From positions 186,001-250,000 of the forward strand of contig NZ_CP016094.1 of NCBI RefSeq assembly GCF_001746835.1: a stretch of DNA of 64,000 nt, written 5' to 3'. Shown one piece after another: positions 39,700-51,430 of the stretch (its first letter is position 1; each line of letters begins with the position of its first letter). Origin of the DNA: Lacunisphaera limnophila. GTDB lineage: Bacteria; Verrucomicrobiota; Verrucomicrobiia; Opitutales; Opitutaceae. The notes beneath the pieces are model-generated. The model saw only the letters and a list, made by a program, of their open reading frames with translations, was not told the origin of the DNA and did not search any database. Made by a program: the position numbers and the translations under genes.

Positions 39700-40098
39700 T
39701 CAGGCCGGGACCCGCAACTGGAGCAGGTCCCACTTGTTGCCGTATAGGTCACGGAACACCGCCACCGTGCCATACGCCTCGTGCCGGGGCTCCTCGTCGA
39801 ACACCACGCCGGCCGCCCGCATCGCGCCATGGTCGCGCGTGAAATCATCCGTCTCGAGAAACAGCCAGACCCGGCCACCGCCCTGCGCCCCGATCAGCTC
39901 CGCCTGCGCCGGCGTCGCCGCCCGCGCCAGCACCAAGCCGGTGCCATCCCCGCCGCGCGGCGCCACCCGCACCCACCGCTTGTCCGGGGCCAGGGCCGTG
40001 TCCTCCTGCAACACGAAGCCGAGCTTCGTCGTGAAAAACGCGATCGCCTCATCATAATCCCGCACCAACAGGGTGAGTGCTCCGAGCCGTTGTCCCAT
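39700..40098 (-). CDS. VOC-family (glyoxalase-like) protein
   Basis: 132 residues with the two-module VOC fold: GALTLLVRDYDEAIAFFTTKLGF and the second half ending FRDLYGNKWDLLQ (metal Glu region replaced by aspartate-type pattern). Often described as glyoxalase or bleomycin-resistance-like; substrate unknown. ATG at 40098 preferred to an upstream reading without family similarity. Confidence 0.85.
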   Translation of the reverse strand: MGQRLGALTLLVRDYDEAIAFFTTKLGFVLQEDTALAPDKRWVRVAPRGGDGTGLVLARAATPAQAELIGAQGGGRVWLFLETDDFTRDHGAMRAAGVVFDEEPRHEAYGTVAVFRDLYGNKWDLLQLRVPA

Positions 40099-40258
40099 GC
40101 GCACACTCTCGGCCCGGCCCCCGCTGCCGTCAATGCCCCAGCCCGCCAGCCCGGCGCCACCGAGATCGGTCTTGCGGATTTTCATTTCGCGATTCCCCTG
40201 AACCCACGTCCCGGCGGCCCTCCCGGCCCCCGGGTGACATCCCTAAACCAACCCCTCC

Positions 40259-40630
40259 ATGAAAAAGTACTTCCTCGCCCTTCTGGCCGCCACCCTGCTC
40301 TCGCTCGGTGCCGCCTCCGCCACCGCCAGCGAAACCGCCCCGAAGTCCGTGATCCACGTGGTCTCCGTCAAATGGAAGGCCGATGCCTCGCCTGCGGCCA
40401 TCAAGGCCGCCCTCGATGGGGTCCAAGCCCTGCCCGCCGCCTACAAGGGCATCACGCGGGTCTGGACTAACGCCTTCAAGGTCCAGGGTGACTGGTCCCA
40501 CGTCATCGTGATGGAATTCGCCGATGAGGCCGCCCTCAAGGCCTACGCCGGGAGCGACGCCCAGAAGGAATGGTACAAGGTCTACCTGCCGGTCCGCGAG
40601 CGCAGCAACACGCACGACATCACCAACTGA
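40259..40630 (+). CDS. Secreted Dabb (stress-responsive A/B barrel) protein
   Basis: 123 residues. Signal peptide MKKYFLALLAATLLSLGAASA; then a Dabb domain: VIHVVSVKWKADASPAAIKAAL and HVIVMEFADEAALKAYAGSDAQKEW. Dimeric alpha/beta barrel, role unproven. Followed by a strong terminator. Confidence 0.88.
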   Translation: MKKYFLALLAATLLSLGAASATASETAPKSVIHVVSVKWKADASPAAIKAALDGVQALPAAYKGITRVWTNAFKVQGDWSHVIVMEFADEAALKAYAGSDAQKEWYKVYLPVRERSNTHDITN

Positions 40631-40660
40631 TTCCCGCGCCAACTCCCTGAGCGAAATCCG

Positions 40661-40682
40661 GGCCGCCGTCAGGCGGCCTTTT
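40661..40682 (+). terminator. Intrinsic terminator after Dabb gene
   Basis: GGCCGCC / GGCGGCC stem, four-base loop and TTTT. Confidence 0.8.
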
Positions 40683-40820
40683 GCTTTTCGCCCACCGGCA
40701 CAAAGGCCGCATCGCGTAGCGCCGCCGGCCCGGGGGAGTGGGTCCGCCTCCGTGGAATATTGCACTGGCCTGCGGGGCAAAAATTCGCACGCTGACCGCC
40801 CGTCGCCGGTGTTGGTCCTA

Positions 40821-42887
40821 ATGGCTGCTTCCACCCCAAAACCTTTGCGCCTGGTCCCAGGACGCCAGCGGCGTGGATCATGGGCCGGTCGATCCCCCAC
40901 TTGGCTGGCCCTCCTCCTCCTGAGTGTCAGCCTGCCGGGCCGGGGCCGCGCCGGCGATGAGACCGTCCTCACCGAACTGACCTTCGAGCAGCTCGGCCAG
41001 ATTATTGTCACGACCGCGTCCAAGCGACCGGAGCCCCTCGCCGACACGGCCGCCGCCATCTCGGTGCTGACGGGAGCGGAGCTCCACAACCTGGGCGTCA
41101 CATCGGTTCCGCAGGCGCTGCGGGGCATCACCGGCCTCAATGTCGCCCAGATCAACGGAGCCTCCTGGGGCATCGGCGCCCGCGGATTTTCCGGCCAATT
41201 TGCGACCAAGCTGCTCGTGATGATTGATGGCCGGTCCGTGTACACCCCGGTCTTTGGCGGGGTTTTTTGGGACACCCAAAACTACCTGCCCGAAGACATC
41301 GACCGGATTGAGGTCGTTCTGGGCAACGGTGGCTCACTGTGGGGCGCCAACGCGGTGAACGGCGTGATCAACATCCTGACCAAGGACGCCAAGGACACCC
41401 AGGGTGACTTGCTCGCGGTGTCCGTGGGAACGCGGGGCAGCGGCATGGTCAGCGCCCGCCACGGCGCCAAGTTGGCTCCCGCGGTCTTCGGGCGGGTCTA
41501 CGTGAACTACCGCACCACGGCCTCGACCATCGATCCCGGTGGAAGTGAGGCGGGCGACGCGACACGCTTCCTGCAGGGCGGATGGCGCGTGGATGGCACG
41601 CGCGGGAACGCCCGCTGGACATTGCAGAGTGATGCCTATCAGGGGTGGAATGACTACCGGATTACCCTGCCTTCGCTGGCGGTGGGACCGCCCTACCAGT
41701 TCACGGACGAAACCGGCGAGTCCACGGCCGGTGGCAACCTGCTTGGGCGCTGGGAGACGTCCCTTGACTCGGGCGATTCGCTTCAAGCGATGGCCTACTT
41801 GGACTATGCCGAGAGAAAGGGGCCGCTCTTCGAGAACCGCACCCGGACCGTCGAGGTCGATATGCAGCACACGCTCACGGCGATCGGCCGGCATGAGCTC
41901 ACCTGGGGTCTGTCGGCCCGTCAGATCGACATCCAGACCCGCGATCGGTGGATCAGCTACCTGTCACCTCCGAACTCTCTCTGGCTCGCCAGCGCTTTTG
42001 CCCAAGACAAAATCACGCTGATTCGTGACCGGCTGAACCTGAATGCCGGGCTGAAGCTCGAGGGTGGCAGCAGAAACCGCACCGAACAACAGCCCAGCCT
42101 CCGCCTCGCCTGGCTGCCCACCCCGAACCAAGTACTCTGGACCAGTTGGGCCCGGGCAGCCCGGACCCCCGCACTGACGGAAAACTACGGCGTCACCTAC
42201 CCAGTGGTCCTACCGCCCGGAGCCCTCGACCCGCAGCTGCCTGCGGCCGTGCGGGCCACGGGTACGCCCGGCTTGGACGTCGAGACCCTTCACTCCTTGG
42301 AAGCGGGCTGGCGGTGGCAAGTCACCGACTCTCTCAATCTCGCCCTGACCGGATATCTGAACGACTATGACGATCTGATCGAGGTCAACAACGCCAGCCC
42401 CTTCGTCGAGGCCTCGCCGCAACCAGTGTTCATTATTCCGGCGGTCTTAAACAACGACCTGACTGGTCAAACCCACGGCGGCGAGATCACCATGCATTGG
42501 CAACCGGTGGAGCAATGGCACCTGACCGTCGGCTATGCCTACACCCTGACGCGATTCGCAAGGGCGGGGCCGGATGACCTCAACATCGTCCGCACCAGCG
42601 GCAACACACCGCGCCAGTCCGCGTCCGTTTCCACTACTTGGACCCCGGTCAAGACCTGGCAGTTCACAGGCTCACTTCGCTATGTCGATCGCTCGACCTC
42701 CTTGGATATCCCCGCCTATGTCGACTTTGACTTCAGCTTGGCTTGGCATCCGAACCCGCAGTGGGAAATCGCCCTCACGGGGCAGAATGTCCTGCACGAA
42801 CACCATCTTGAAGGGAAACCGGGCGTCATCGGCCCGACCGCGGAAATCCCCCGGGTGGTGGCCCTCCGCCTGACCTGGAAACGGTAG
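40821..42887 (+). CDS. TonB-dependent outer-membrane receptor
   Basis: 688 residues. Basic N-terminus and signal helix (WLALLLLSVSLPGRGRA), a short TonB-box-like LTELTFEQLGQIIVTTASKRPE, then the plug (ISVLTGAELHNLGVTSVPQAL, RGFSGQFATKLLVMIDGR, VVLGNGGSLWGANAVNGVINI) and a beta-barrel ending in a terminal aromatic/basic strand (PRVVALRLTWKR). Imports siderophores or oligosaccharides using TonB energy. ATG at 40821 chosen because the signal region follows. Less GC-biased in the third codon position than neighbours in places. Confidence 0.9.
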   Translation: MAASTPKPLRLVPGRQRRGSWAGRSPTWLALLLLSVSLPGRGRAGDETVLTELTFEQLGQIIVTTASKRPEPLADTAAAISVLTGAELHNLGVTSVPQALRGITGLNVAQINGASWGIGARGFSGQFATKLLVMIDGRSVYTPVFGGVFWDTQNYLPEDIDRIEVVLGNGGSLWGANAVNGVINILTKDAKDTQGDLLAVSVGTRGSGMVSARHGAKLAPAVFGRVYVNYRTTASTIDPGGSEAGDATRFLQGGWRVDGTRGNARWTLQSDAYQGWNDYRITLPSLAVGPPYQFTDETGESTAGGNLLGRWETSLDSGDSLQAMAYLDYAERKGPLFENRTRTVEVDMQHTLTAIGRHELTWGLSARQIDIQTRDRWISYLSPPNSLWLASAFAQDKITLIRDRLNLNAGLKLEGGSRNRTEQQPSLRLAWLPTPNQVLWTSWARAARTPALTENYGVTYPVVLPPGALDPQLPAAVRATGTPGLDVETLHSLEAGWRWQVTDSLNLALTGYLNDYDDLIEVNNASPFVEASPQPVFIIPAVLNNDLTGQTHGGEITMHWQPVEQWHLTVGYAYTLTRFARAGPDDLNIVRTSGNTPRQSASVSTTWTPVKTWQFTGSLRYVDRSTSLDIPAYVDFDFSLAWHPNPQWEIALTGQNVLHEHHLEGKPGVIGPTAEIPRVVALRLTWKR

Positions 42888-42965
42888 GCGCGGATTGGCT
42901 CCCGCTCCCCCACCGCGCAAACCACCCGACATCACCATCTGATCGGCGTCGGTTTTCCCTCTGCC

Positions 42966-42992
42966 GCCGCCCGTTTTTCGGGCGGCTTTATT
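42966..42992 (+). terminator. Intrinsic terminator after TonB receptor
   Basis: GCCGCCCG / CGGGCGGC stem with a five-T loop and a T-rich tail (TTTATT). Confidence 0.75.
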
Positions 42993-43054
42993 GATGCATT
43001 CAGGGCGGAGGTGCGGGCGCGGATCACATCTGTTCTAACAAGCGAGCAAAATGT

Positions 43055-43066
43055 TACTGGCCAGTA
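43055..43066. promoter_or_regulatory. Possible operator upstream of GH43 gene
   Basis: Perfect 12-base palindrome TACTGGCCAGTA, 27 bases before the GH43 start codon, inside a locally AT-rich stretch. Position fits a repressor site for a sugar-responsive regulator; no regulator gene is adjacent. Confidence 0.35.
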
Positions 43067-43093
43067 TTGTAAGCCCGGCATCAGCCTGCGCGA

Positions 43094-44056
43094 ATGCCTG
43101 AAACGCCCCTGATCTCGCATATTTACACAGCTGATCCGTCCGCGCACGTCTTCAACGGCCGGATCTACCTCTACCCGTCGCACGACCGGGAAGGGAACAT
43201 ACCCGACAATGACCTGGGGGACCAATATGACATGGTGGACTACCATGTTTTCTCGATGGACCGCGTCGGCGGCCCGGTGACCGACCACGGCGTCGCCCTC
43301 GATCTCAAGGATGTGCCCTGGGCCAGCAAACAGCTCTGGGCTCCCGACGCCGCCTTCAAGAACGGCAAGTACTACCTCTACTTTCCCGCCCGCGACAAGG
43401 CCGGCATCTTCCGCATCGGCGTCGCCGTCGGCGACCGGCCCGAGGGCCCGTTCAAGGCCGAGCCGCAACCCATCGCGGGCACCTACAGCATCGATCCTTG
43501 CTGCCTGAACGACGACGACGGCCGTTCCTGGCTCGCCTGGGGCGGCATCTGGGGCGGCCAGCTCCAGGGCTGGCGCAACAGTCACTTCGACCCGGCCGGC
43601 CGCGAACCCGCCGACCACGAGCCCGCCATCGGGCCGCGCATCGCCGAACTCGCTCCGGACATGAAGTCGTTCACCGGCGCCGTCACCGAGATCAAGATCC
43701 TCGACGAACAGGGCCAGCCCCTGCGCGCCGGCGACCACGACCGCCGCTACTTCGAGGGCCCCTGGCTGCACAAGTACCAGGGCAAATACTACCTCTCCTA
43801 CTCCACCGGCAACACGCACTACCTCGTCTACGCCACGGCCGACAACCCCCGCGGGCCCTACACCTACCGCGGCCGCTTCCTCGAGCCCGTCATCGGCTGG
43901 ACCACCCACCACTCCATCGTCGAGCACGGCGGCAAGTGGTGGCTCTTCCACCACGACGCCTCCCTCTCCGGCGGCCGCAACCACCTGCGCTGCGTCAAGG
44001 TCAAGGAACTCACCTACGCCGCCGACGGCCGGATCAACCCCGTGCCGGTCAGCTGA
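43094..44056 (+). CDS. Glycoside hydrolase family 43 protein
   Basis: 320 residues, five-bladed beta-propeller of GH43. The start PLISHIYTADPSAHVFNGRIYLY carries the conserved catalytic-base Asp, DPCCLNDDDGRSWLAWGG the pKa-modulating Asp and EGPWLHKYQGKYYLSYS the catalytic acid Glu. Likely a cytoplasmic arabinofuranosidase or xylosidase, as no signal peptide is present. Transcribed alone, with a possible operator upstream. Confidence 0.92.
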   Translation: MPETPLISHIYTADPSAHVFNGRIYLYPSHDREGNIPDNDLGDQYDMVDYHVFSMDRVGGPVTDHGVALDLKDVPWASKQLWAPDAAFKNGKYYLYFPARDKAGIFRIGVAVGDRPEGPFKAEPQPIAGTYSIDPCCLNDDDGRSWLAWGGIWGGQLQGWRNSHFDPAGREPADHEPAIGPRIAELAPDMKSFTGAVTEIKILDEQGQPLRAGDHDRRYFEGPWLHKYQGKYYLSYSTGNTHYLVYATADNPRGPYTYRGRFLEPVIGWTTHHSIVEHGGKWWLFHHDASLSGGRNHLRCVKVKELTYAADGRINPVPVS

Positions 44057-44143
44057 CCCGCCGGCTCCACCTCGGCTGTCGCGGCGCCCCCGCCGGCAAA
44101 TCCTTGAAGGAAGTCGCCTTTGCCCGGTGTTAGGCATACCATC

Positions 44144-44626
44144 ATGTCTATGCCCTCTCTGCCGCGCTTCGTTCTCGTCCTCAGCCTGATCCTGGGCGTG
44201 CCCGCCCTGGCGTCCGCGGCCGATGACAAAACCCCCGACCCAACGTCGTCGGAGCCCGCCCCTGCCCCCGGCGCCAAGAAGAAGCGCATGCTGGAAAAAG
44301 GCATGGAAGCCGACACCGTCGAACTCCTCTACGGCAAGCCCGCCGAGATCAAACCCATGGAAACGCCCGACGCGACGACCAAGGCGGAACAGTGGATCTA
44401 CCGGCGCAAGGTCTCCGAAAAAACCATCCAGACCGCCGACACCCAGAGCACCATCCCCACCTTCGGCCGCGCGGATGCCGGCGGCGTGAGCATCGTGGAT
44501 GTCCCGATCGTCACCTACCGCCTCAAGCACCTCACCACCTACCAGGTCACCGCCCTCCTGATGGTCAACGGCCGCCTCGAGGTCGCCAAACAGTGGCAGG
44601 AAGTGGACAGCGCCTACGTGAACTGA
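44144..44626 (+). CDS. Secreted protein of unknown function
   Basis: 160 residues; ATG at 44144 gives a good signal peptide (MPSLPRFVLVLSLILGVPALASA). A Pro-rich stretch and a basic KKKRMLEKG segment are followed by DTVELLYGKPAEIKPMETPD, a pattern seen in SmpA/BamE-like outer-membrane proteins (start of a MxxxxVxxLxGxP motif). Relation to BamE is suggestive only. Confidence 0.7.
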   Translation: MSMPSLPRFVLVLSLILGVPALASAADDKTPDPTSSEPAPAPGAKKKRMLEKGMEADTVELLYGKPAEIKPMETPDATTKAEQWIYRRKVSEKTIQTADTQSTIPTFGRADAGGVSIVDVPIVTYRLKHLTTYQVTALLMVNGRLEVAKQWQEVDSAYVN

Positions 44627-44732
44627 GCCAGCCCGCGCTCTGTTCCGCGGTGGAACCCGGCCTCCGGACGGGTTGATCGCGCTTTGATGGGGAACCCGGC
44701 CTTCTGCCGTCAGCGCGGCCGCCCTTTCTTCC

Positions 44733-45638
44733 TCACGGCACCCGCCGCAGCCACCCGCCCGTCTCCAGCCAGTCCGCCACCCGGTCCGGCCACGTCGTGA
44801 CCCGATCAGCCGTGCGCCGCAGGCCGTAGCCATGCCCGCCCGTGGGATAAAGGTGCAGCTCCGCCGGCACCCCGGCCTGCTTCAGCGCGGCGTAATAACC
44901 AAGGGCGTTCTCCACCCGCACCGGATCGTCCTGCGCCATCGCGATGAAGACCGGCGGCGTGACGCCTTTTTGCGGCGCCACTTCCGGACGCACGGCATCG
45001 CCCTGCTCCCGGTCCACGAGTCCACCGGGATAGATCAACGCGATGAAATCAGGCCGGCAGCTCTCAACATCGGCGGCATCGACCGCCGGATAAGCCCGGA
45101 CCGCATGATTGACCGCCAACGTCGCCGCCAGGTGCGCACCGGCCGAGAAACCCAGCATCCCGATGCGCTGCGGATCCAGGCCGAGTTCCTTCGCCTGCGC
45201 CCGCACCAGCCCGACCGCCCGTTGCGCATCCTCCAGCGCCGCCGCGTATCGCGCCCGACCCTCGCGGCCCGGCACCCGGTATTTGAGCAATACCCCCGTC
45301 ACGCCGATTGAATTCAGCCAGGCACAGACCTCCGTACCCTCCAGATCCAGCGCGAGGATGTAGTAGCCGCCACCCGGCGCGACCACGACCGCGGCCCCGG
45401 TGTCCTTCGCGGGATCCGGACGGTAAATTGTGAGCGTGGGGGTGGAGACATTGCCGAGGCGGATGATGGACCGGCCGGCGATCAGCGGATCGGGCGGCGA
45501 TTTGAACTGGTCCGCCTCCGCCGGCAGCACCTGTGTCTCCCCCGGGGCGGTGCCCGGCCAGAGCGGCTGGGGCCCGGTGGGCGCGGCATGTGCCGCCCAG
45601 GTGAGGAGGGCGAGAACGGAGAGGATCACCTTTTTCAT
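44733..45638 (-). CDS. Secreted alpha/beta-hydrolase (esterase/xylanase-associated type)
   Basis: 301 residues, signal peptide ending WAAHA. Alpha/beta-hydrolase with oxyanion-hole APGGGYYILA, nucleophile GMLGFSAGAHLA and catalytic His in TGGHGYGLR; the opening QPLWPGTAPGE is typical of acetylxylan-esterase-like proteins (DUF-annotated as endo-xylanase). Six bases downstream of the PQQ dehydrogenase stop, so co-transcribed with it. Confidence 0.87.
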   Translation of the reverse strand: MKKVILSVLALLTWAAHAAPTGPQPLWPGTAPGETQVLPAEADQFKSPPDPLIAGRSIIRLGNVSTPTLTIYRPDPAKDTGAAVVVAPGGGYYILALDLEGTEVCAWLNSIGVTGVLLKYRVPGREGRARYAAALEDAQRAVGLVRAQAKELGLDPQRIGMLGFSAGAHLAATLAVNHAVRAYPAVDAADVESCRPDFIALIYPGGLVDREQGDAVRPEVAPQKGVTPPVFIAMAQDDPVRVENALGYYAALKQAGVPAELHLYPTGGHGYGLRRTADRVTTWPDRVADWLETGGWLRRVP

Positions 45639-45644
45639 GACGGG

Positions 45645-47765
<2,121 letters not shown>

Positions 47766-47943
47766 GGGCGCAGTGGAACACCGCGCCGCCCGCTTGCCAA
47801 GCGGAGACCCCGCGACGTCCCCGTTCACTGGAAATTAACCCGATTAAAGGATTGATCCGCCCGCGGATGGATTTGAGCTGGTCACCGCCTCCACCGATCT
47901 CGAGGGCCAGCGTGATCGGCGGAGTTCAGAACCTCTTATCACC

Positions 47944-48315
47944 ATGATGCTGCCCACCCGTTCCCCGGCTGAATTCAAATCCTGGCTGGCTGCCACCCGG
48001 GGGCGTCCCCTCGGACGGCTCCTGCGCTTCACTCTCTTCGCCCTCGTGTTCCTGCTGAGCCCGGCCCGCGCCCCGGCGGAGCTTTACCAGACGATCCGCG
48101 TGAATGTCATGTCCCCCGAGAAATTCCGGATCGGGCGCGTCGTGTACCCCCTGGCAGAAATGACCCAGGTCGTTGCCGGCGAGGTGCGCGGCCCCAACCG
48201 GGTGTACGTGAAGTTATACATTCCGCTCGGCCTGAATAAATCCCTCGTCGAGGAAATCAAGGCCCACTGCCGCCAGGCGGGCGCCACGTCTTTCTTCATC
48301 CAATACAAGTCCTAG
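47944..48315 (+). CDS. Small secreted protein of unknown function
   Basis: 123 residues with an N-terminal hydrophobic segment after a basic stretch (RFTLFALVFLLSPARAPA) and a beta-rich remainder (TIRVNVMSPEKFRIGRVVY, NRVYVKLYIPLGL). No recognised family. Divergent from the PQQ dehydrogenase. Confidence 0.65.
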   Translation: MMLPTRSPAEFKSWLAATRGRPLGRLLRFTLFALVFLLSPARAPAELYQTIRVNVMSPEKFRIGRVVYPLAEMTQVVAGEVRGPNRVYVKLYIPLGLNKSLVEEIKAHCRQAGATSFFIQYKS

Positions 48316-48358
48316 CGGAGCGCTTGCCAAGCCGAGCCGCTCCCGGCAGGCATGGGCC

Positions 48359-50167
48359 GTGCCCCGCCCCGCCGCACCCTCCCGACCCTCGCCGACGCCT
48401 TGGATCGCGTGCCTGGGCTTGTTGGCCGGCACCGCGCTGCTCTTCTCCCGCTCCCTCGGCTACGACTTCATCAACTATGACGACCCGGTCTACCTGACCA
48501 ACAACCCGCGGGTGCAGGCGGGCCTCACCTGGGACGGCCTCGTCTGGGCCTTCACCGGCCACGCCGACTACTGGCACCCGCTCACCTGGGTGTCGCACAT
48601 GCTCGACTGGCAGCTCTTCGGCGCCGACGCCACCGGCCACCGCGCCGTCAACGTGCTCTGGCACGCCGTCAACGCCGTCCTCGCCTTCCTGCTTCTCCGC
48701 CGCCTCACCGGGGCCTGGGGCCTGGCGCTGTTTTCCGCCGCGCTCTTCGCGTGGCATCCCCTGCGCGTCGAATCCGTCGTCTGGGTCACCGAGCGCAAGG
48801 ACGTCATGAGCGGCTTTTTCTTCCTGCTCACCCTGCTCGCCTACGCCCGCTACGCGACGCGACGCGCGTCCGGCCAACCCGCCGGCCCGGCCTACGCCCT
48901 GACGCTGGCGCTCTTCCTCGGCGGCCTGATGTGCAAACCGTCCGTTGTGACCCTGCCGCTCGTCCTGCTCGCGCTCGATCTCTGGCCGCTCCACCGGCTT
49001 GCGCCCACCCCCGCCGCCGGTTGGTGGCGGACGCACCGCGGCGTGCTGCTCGAGAAAATCCCCTTCTTCGCCCTCTCCGCCGTGATCGCCGTCGTGACCA
49101 TCCGCATGCAGGTCGCGAGCAACGCCTTCTCCCTCGCCGTGCCGCTGGCCGACCGCCTCGGCAACGCCGTGGTCTCCGTCGTCCGCTACCTGGGGAACTT
49201 CTTCTGGCCGGTCGACCTCGCGTTCTTCTACGAACACCCGGGCGCCTGGCCGGCGGCGACCGTCGCCGGCGCCGTGGCCTTGCTGCTGTTGCTGACCGCG
49301 TGGGCTTGGGTGCGCCGCCGCCGCGAACCCGAGCTGCTCACCGGCTGGCTCTGGTTCCTCGCCATGCTCCTGCCCGCGCTTGGCCTGTTGCAGGTCGGGG
49401 TCCAGGGCATGGCCGACCGCTACACCTACCTCCCCATCCTCGGCGCCCAACTCGCCGTGCTCGGGATCATCGCCCGCCTGCCGGTGCCGGCCCGGGCGCA
49501 GCTGATCGCCGCCGGCCTCGTGCTCACCGCCGCCGCCGGCCTCACGTGGCGGCAACAAGCCTTCTGGCGTGACTCGGAGTCGCTCTACCAGCGCGCCCGC
49601 GCGATGGACCCGGCCAGCGCCCATGCCGAAGCCTTCCTTGGCTACACCCACTACGAGGCCGGTCGCCTTGCCGACGCCGAACGCCACGCCCGCCGCGCCC
49701 TCGAGTTGGACCCGCACATCCACTGGGCCTGGCTCACCCTCGCCAATGTGCAGGGCCAGACCGGACGCCTTGCCGACGCCGTGAATTCCTACCAACGCCT
49801 GATCGACCGGCACCCCGGCTACGCCCGGGGCCACTACCTGCGCGGCCTCCTGCTCCAGCAACTCGGTCGCACCGCGGAGGCCGAGGCCGACCTGACCCGG
49901 GCCGCCGCCTTGCTGCCCGACAACGCCCAGGTCCAACTCGTCCTCGCCGAATTTCTCGCCCGCCAGCGCAAGTTCACCGCCGCGGCCGCCGCCTACACCC
50001 GCGTCGTCACCCTGCGCCCGGACAGCGCCGAGGCCCACGCCGGCCTCGGCTACATGTACGCTCTGACCGGACAACGCGAGGACGCCGCCCGCCATTGGCA
50101 GGAGGCCCTGCGCCTCAAACCCGATTTCCCCGGCCTGCGCGAACGCCTGCAACAAATTCGCCCCTGA
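48359..50167 (+). CDS. TPR-repeat multi-pass membrane protein
   Basis: 602 residues starting at a GTG (48359; the ATG seven bases upstream is in another frame). About ten membrane segments (FSRSLGYDFINYDDPVYLTN; HPLTWVSHMLDWQLFG; ERKDVMSGFFFLLTLLA) resemble TMTC-type/PMT-like glycosyltransferase cores, followed by tetratricopeptide repeats from about residue 420 (HAEAFLGYTHYEAGRLADAERHARRALEL). A paralogue lies at 59324-61435. Role in glycosylation inferred. Confidence 0.8.
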   Translation: MPRPAAPSRPSPTPWIACLGLLAGTALLFSRSLGYDFINYDDPVYLTNNPRVQAGLTWDGLVWAFTGHADYWHPLTWVSHMLDWQLFGADATGHRAVNVLWHAVNAVLAFLLLRRLTGAWGLALFSAALFAWHPLRVESVVWVTERKDVMSGFFFLLTLLAYARYATRRASGQPAGPAYALTLALFLGGLMCKPSVVTLPLVLLALDLWPLHRLAPTPAAGWWRTHRGVLLEKIPFFALSAVIAVVTIRMQVASNAFSLAVPLADRLGNAVVSVVRYLGNFFWPVDLAFFYEHPGAWPAATVAGAVALLLLLTAWAWVRRRREPELLTGWLWFLAMLLPALGLLQVGVQGMADRYTYLPILGAQLAVLGIIARLPVPARAQLIAAGLVLTAAAGLTWRQQAFWRDSESLYQRARAMDPASAHAEAFLGYTHYEAGRLADAERHARRALELDPHIHWAWLTLANVQGQTGRLADAVNSYQRLIDRHPGYARGHYLRGLLLQQLGRTAEAEADLTRAAALLPDNAQVQLVLAEFLARQRKFTAAAAAYTRVVTLRPDSAEAHAGLGYMYALTGQREDAARHWQEALRLKPDFPGLRERLQQIRP

Positions 50168-50195
50168 GCCCGGATCCAGCCTCCATCCCACCCCC

Positions 50196-50240
50196 GTTCC
50201 GATGCACAAGTAACCTAATAGGTTACTTGTGCATCGGAAC
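50196..50240. repeat. Perfect 21-bp inverted repeat
   Basis: GTTCCGATGCACAAGTAACCT and its exact complement are separated by AAT. It lies 28 bases after the TPR gene and 98 bases before the aldo/keto reductase, and is AT-rich at its centre. There is no T-run, so it is not a classical terminator; it could be a palindromic mobile element (REP/IS200-like), a processing site or a bidirectional terminator. Confidence 0.85.
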
Positions 50241-50338
50241 ATCCTTTCGGAATCGGGCCTTGGACGGCGTGAGCATCCCGCCGGCCGCGTGACACAGGCC
50301 CGGGTTTACTTTCCAACCCGCCGGACTATCCTTGCTCC

Positions 50339-51334
50339 ATGGAAACGCGCGCCCTCGGCAAACACGGCCCCCTCCTCCCCGCCCTCGGCCTCGGCTGCAT
50401 GGGCATGTCCGATTTCTACGGGCCGCGCGACGAGGCCGAATCCCTCGCCACCTTGAACCACGCGCTCGACCGCGGGGTGACCCACCTTGATACCGCCGAC
50501 ATGTATGGCTACGGCGACAACGAGCGCCTGCTGGCCAAACTGCTCGCCACCCGCCGCGCCGAGGTTTTCCTCGCCACCAAGTTCGGCTTCATCCGCGACC
50601 GCGCCGATCCCGGCAAACGCGTCGTCAGCGGCCACCCCGACTACGTGCGCGCCGCCTGTGACGCCAGCCTGCAACGGCTCGGCGTCGAGGTCATCGACCT
50701 CTACTACGCCCACCGCATCGACGCCTCCATTCCGGTCGAGGAGACTGTCGGCGCCATGGCCGGCCTGGTCCAGGCCGGCAAGGTCCGCCACCTCGGCCTC
50801 TCCGAGGCCGGCGAAACGAGCCTCCGCCGCGCCCACGCCGTCCACCCGATTGCCGCCGTGCAAAGCGAATACTCCCTCTGGTCCCGCGACGTGGAGGCCC
50901 GCGTCCTCGGCACCTGCCGCGAACTCGGCGTCGCCTTCGTGCCCTACAGCCCCCTCGGCCGTGGCTTCCTCACCGGACAATTCAAAAGCATCGAGGATTT
51001 CGCGCCCGACGACCAGCGCCGCACCCAGCCCCGCTTCCAGGGCGAAAACTTCGCCCGCAATCTCGCCCTCGTCGCCCGCATCCAGGCCATGGCCGCGCGG
51101 AAAGGCTGCACCGCCAGCCAGCTCGCGCTCGCCTGGGTCCTGGCCCAGGGCGATTTCATCCTGCCCATCCCCGGCACCCGCCGCATCCGGAATTTCGACG
51201 AAAACCTCGGCGCCCTCGACGTGACGCTCACCCCGACCGACCTCGCCGAGATCGAGCAGGTGTTCCCCGCCTCCGCCGTCGCCGGTTCGCGCTACCCCGA
51301 GCAGATGATGCGCCTGCTCGACACGGCGAAGTGA
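50339..51334 (+). CDS. Aldo/keto reductase
   Basis: 331 residues, aldo/keto reductase superfamily (AKR13-like). NADPH-dependent reduction of carbonyls. Catalytic tetrad visible: Asp51 and Tyr56 (LDTADMYG), Lys81 (LATKFGF) and His125 (LYYAHR). C-terminal cofactor loop [15 protein letters not shown] is present. Alone on its strand after the inverted repeat. Confidence 0.93.
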   Translation: METRALGKHGPLLPALGLGCMGMSDFYGPRDEAESLATLNHALDRGVTHLDTADMYGYGDNERLLAKLLATRRAEVFLATKFGFIRDRADPGKRVVSGHPDYVRAACDASLQRLGVEVIDLYYAHRIDASIPVEETVGAMAGLVQAGKVRHLGLSEAGETSLRRAHAVHPIAAVQSEYSLWSRDVEARVLGTCRELGVAFVPYSPLGRGFLTGQFKSIEDFAPDDQRRTQPRFQGENFARNLALVARIQAMAARKGCTASQLALAWVLAQGDFILPIPGTRRIRNFDENLGALDVTLTPTDLAEIEQVFPASAVAGSRYPEQMMRLLDTAK

Positions 51335-51430
51335 CGCGCCCGGCGCCACCCGTGCACCGGCGCTGCGGTTTTTAATTCAGAAGATTTTCGCACAACCTTT
51401 CCCGGGAAATCGTGACTAACCACGTATCCC

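Noticed and set aside
48296-50242. Long minus-strand frame opposite the TPR gene
   Set aside because: Gly/Val/Glu-rich shadow of a strongly coding plus strand.
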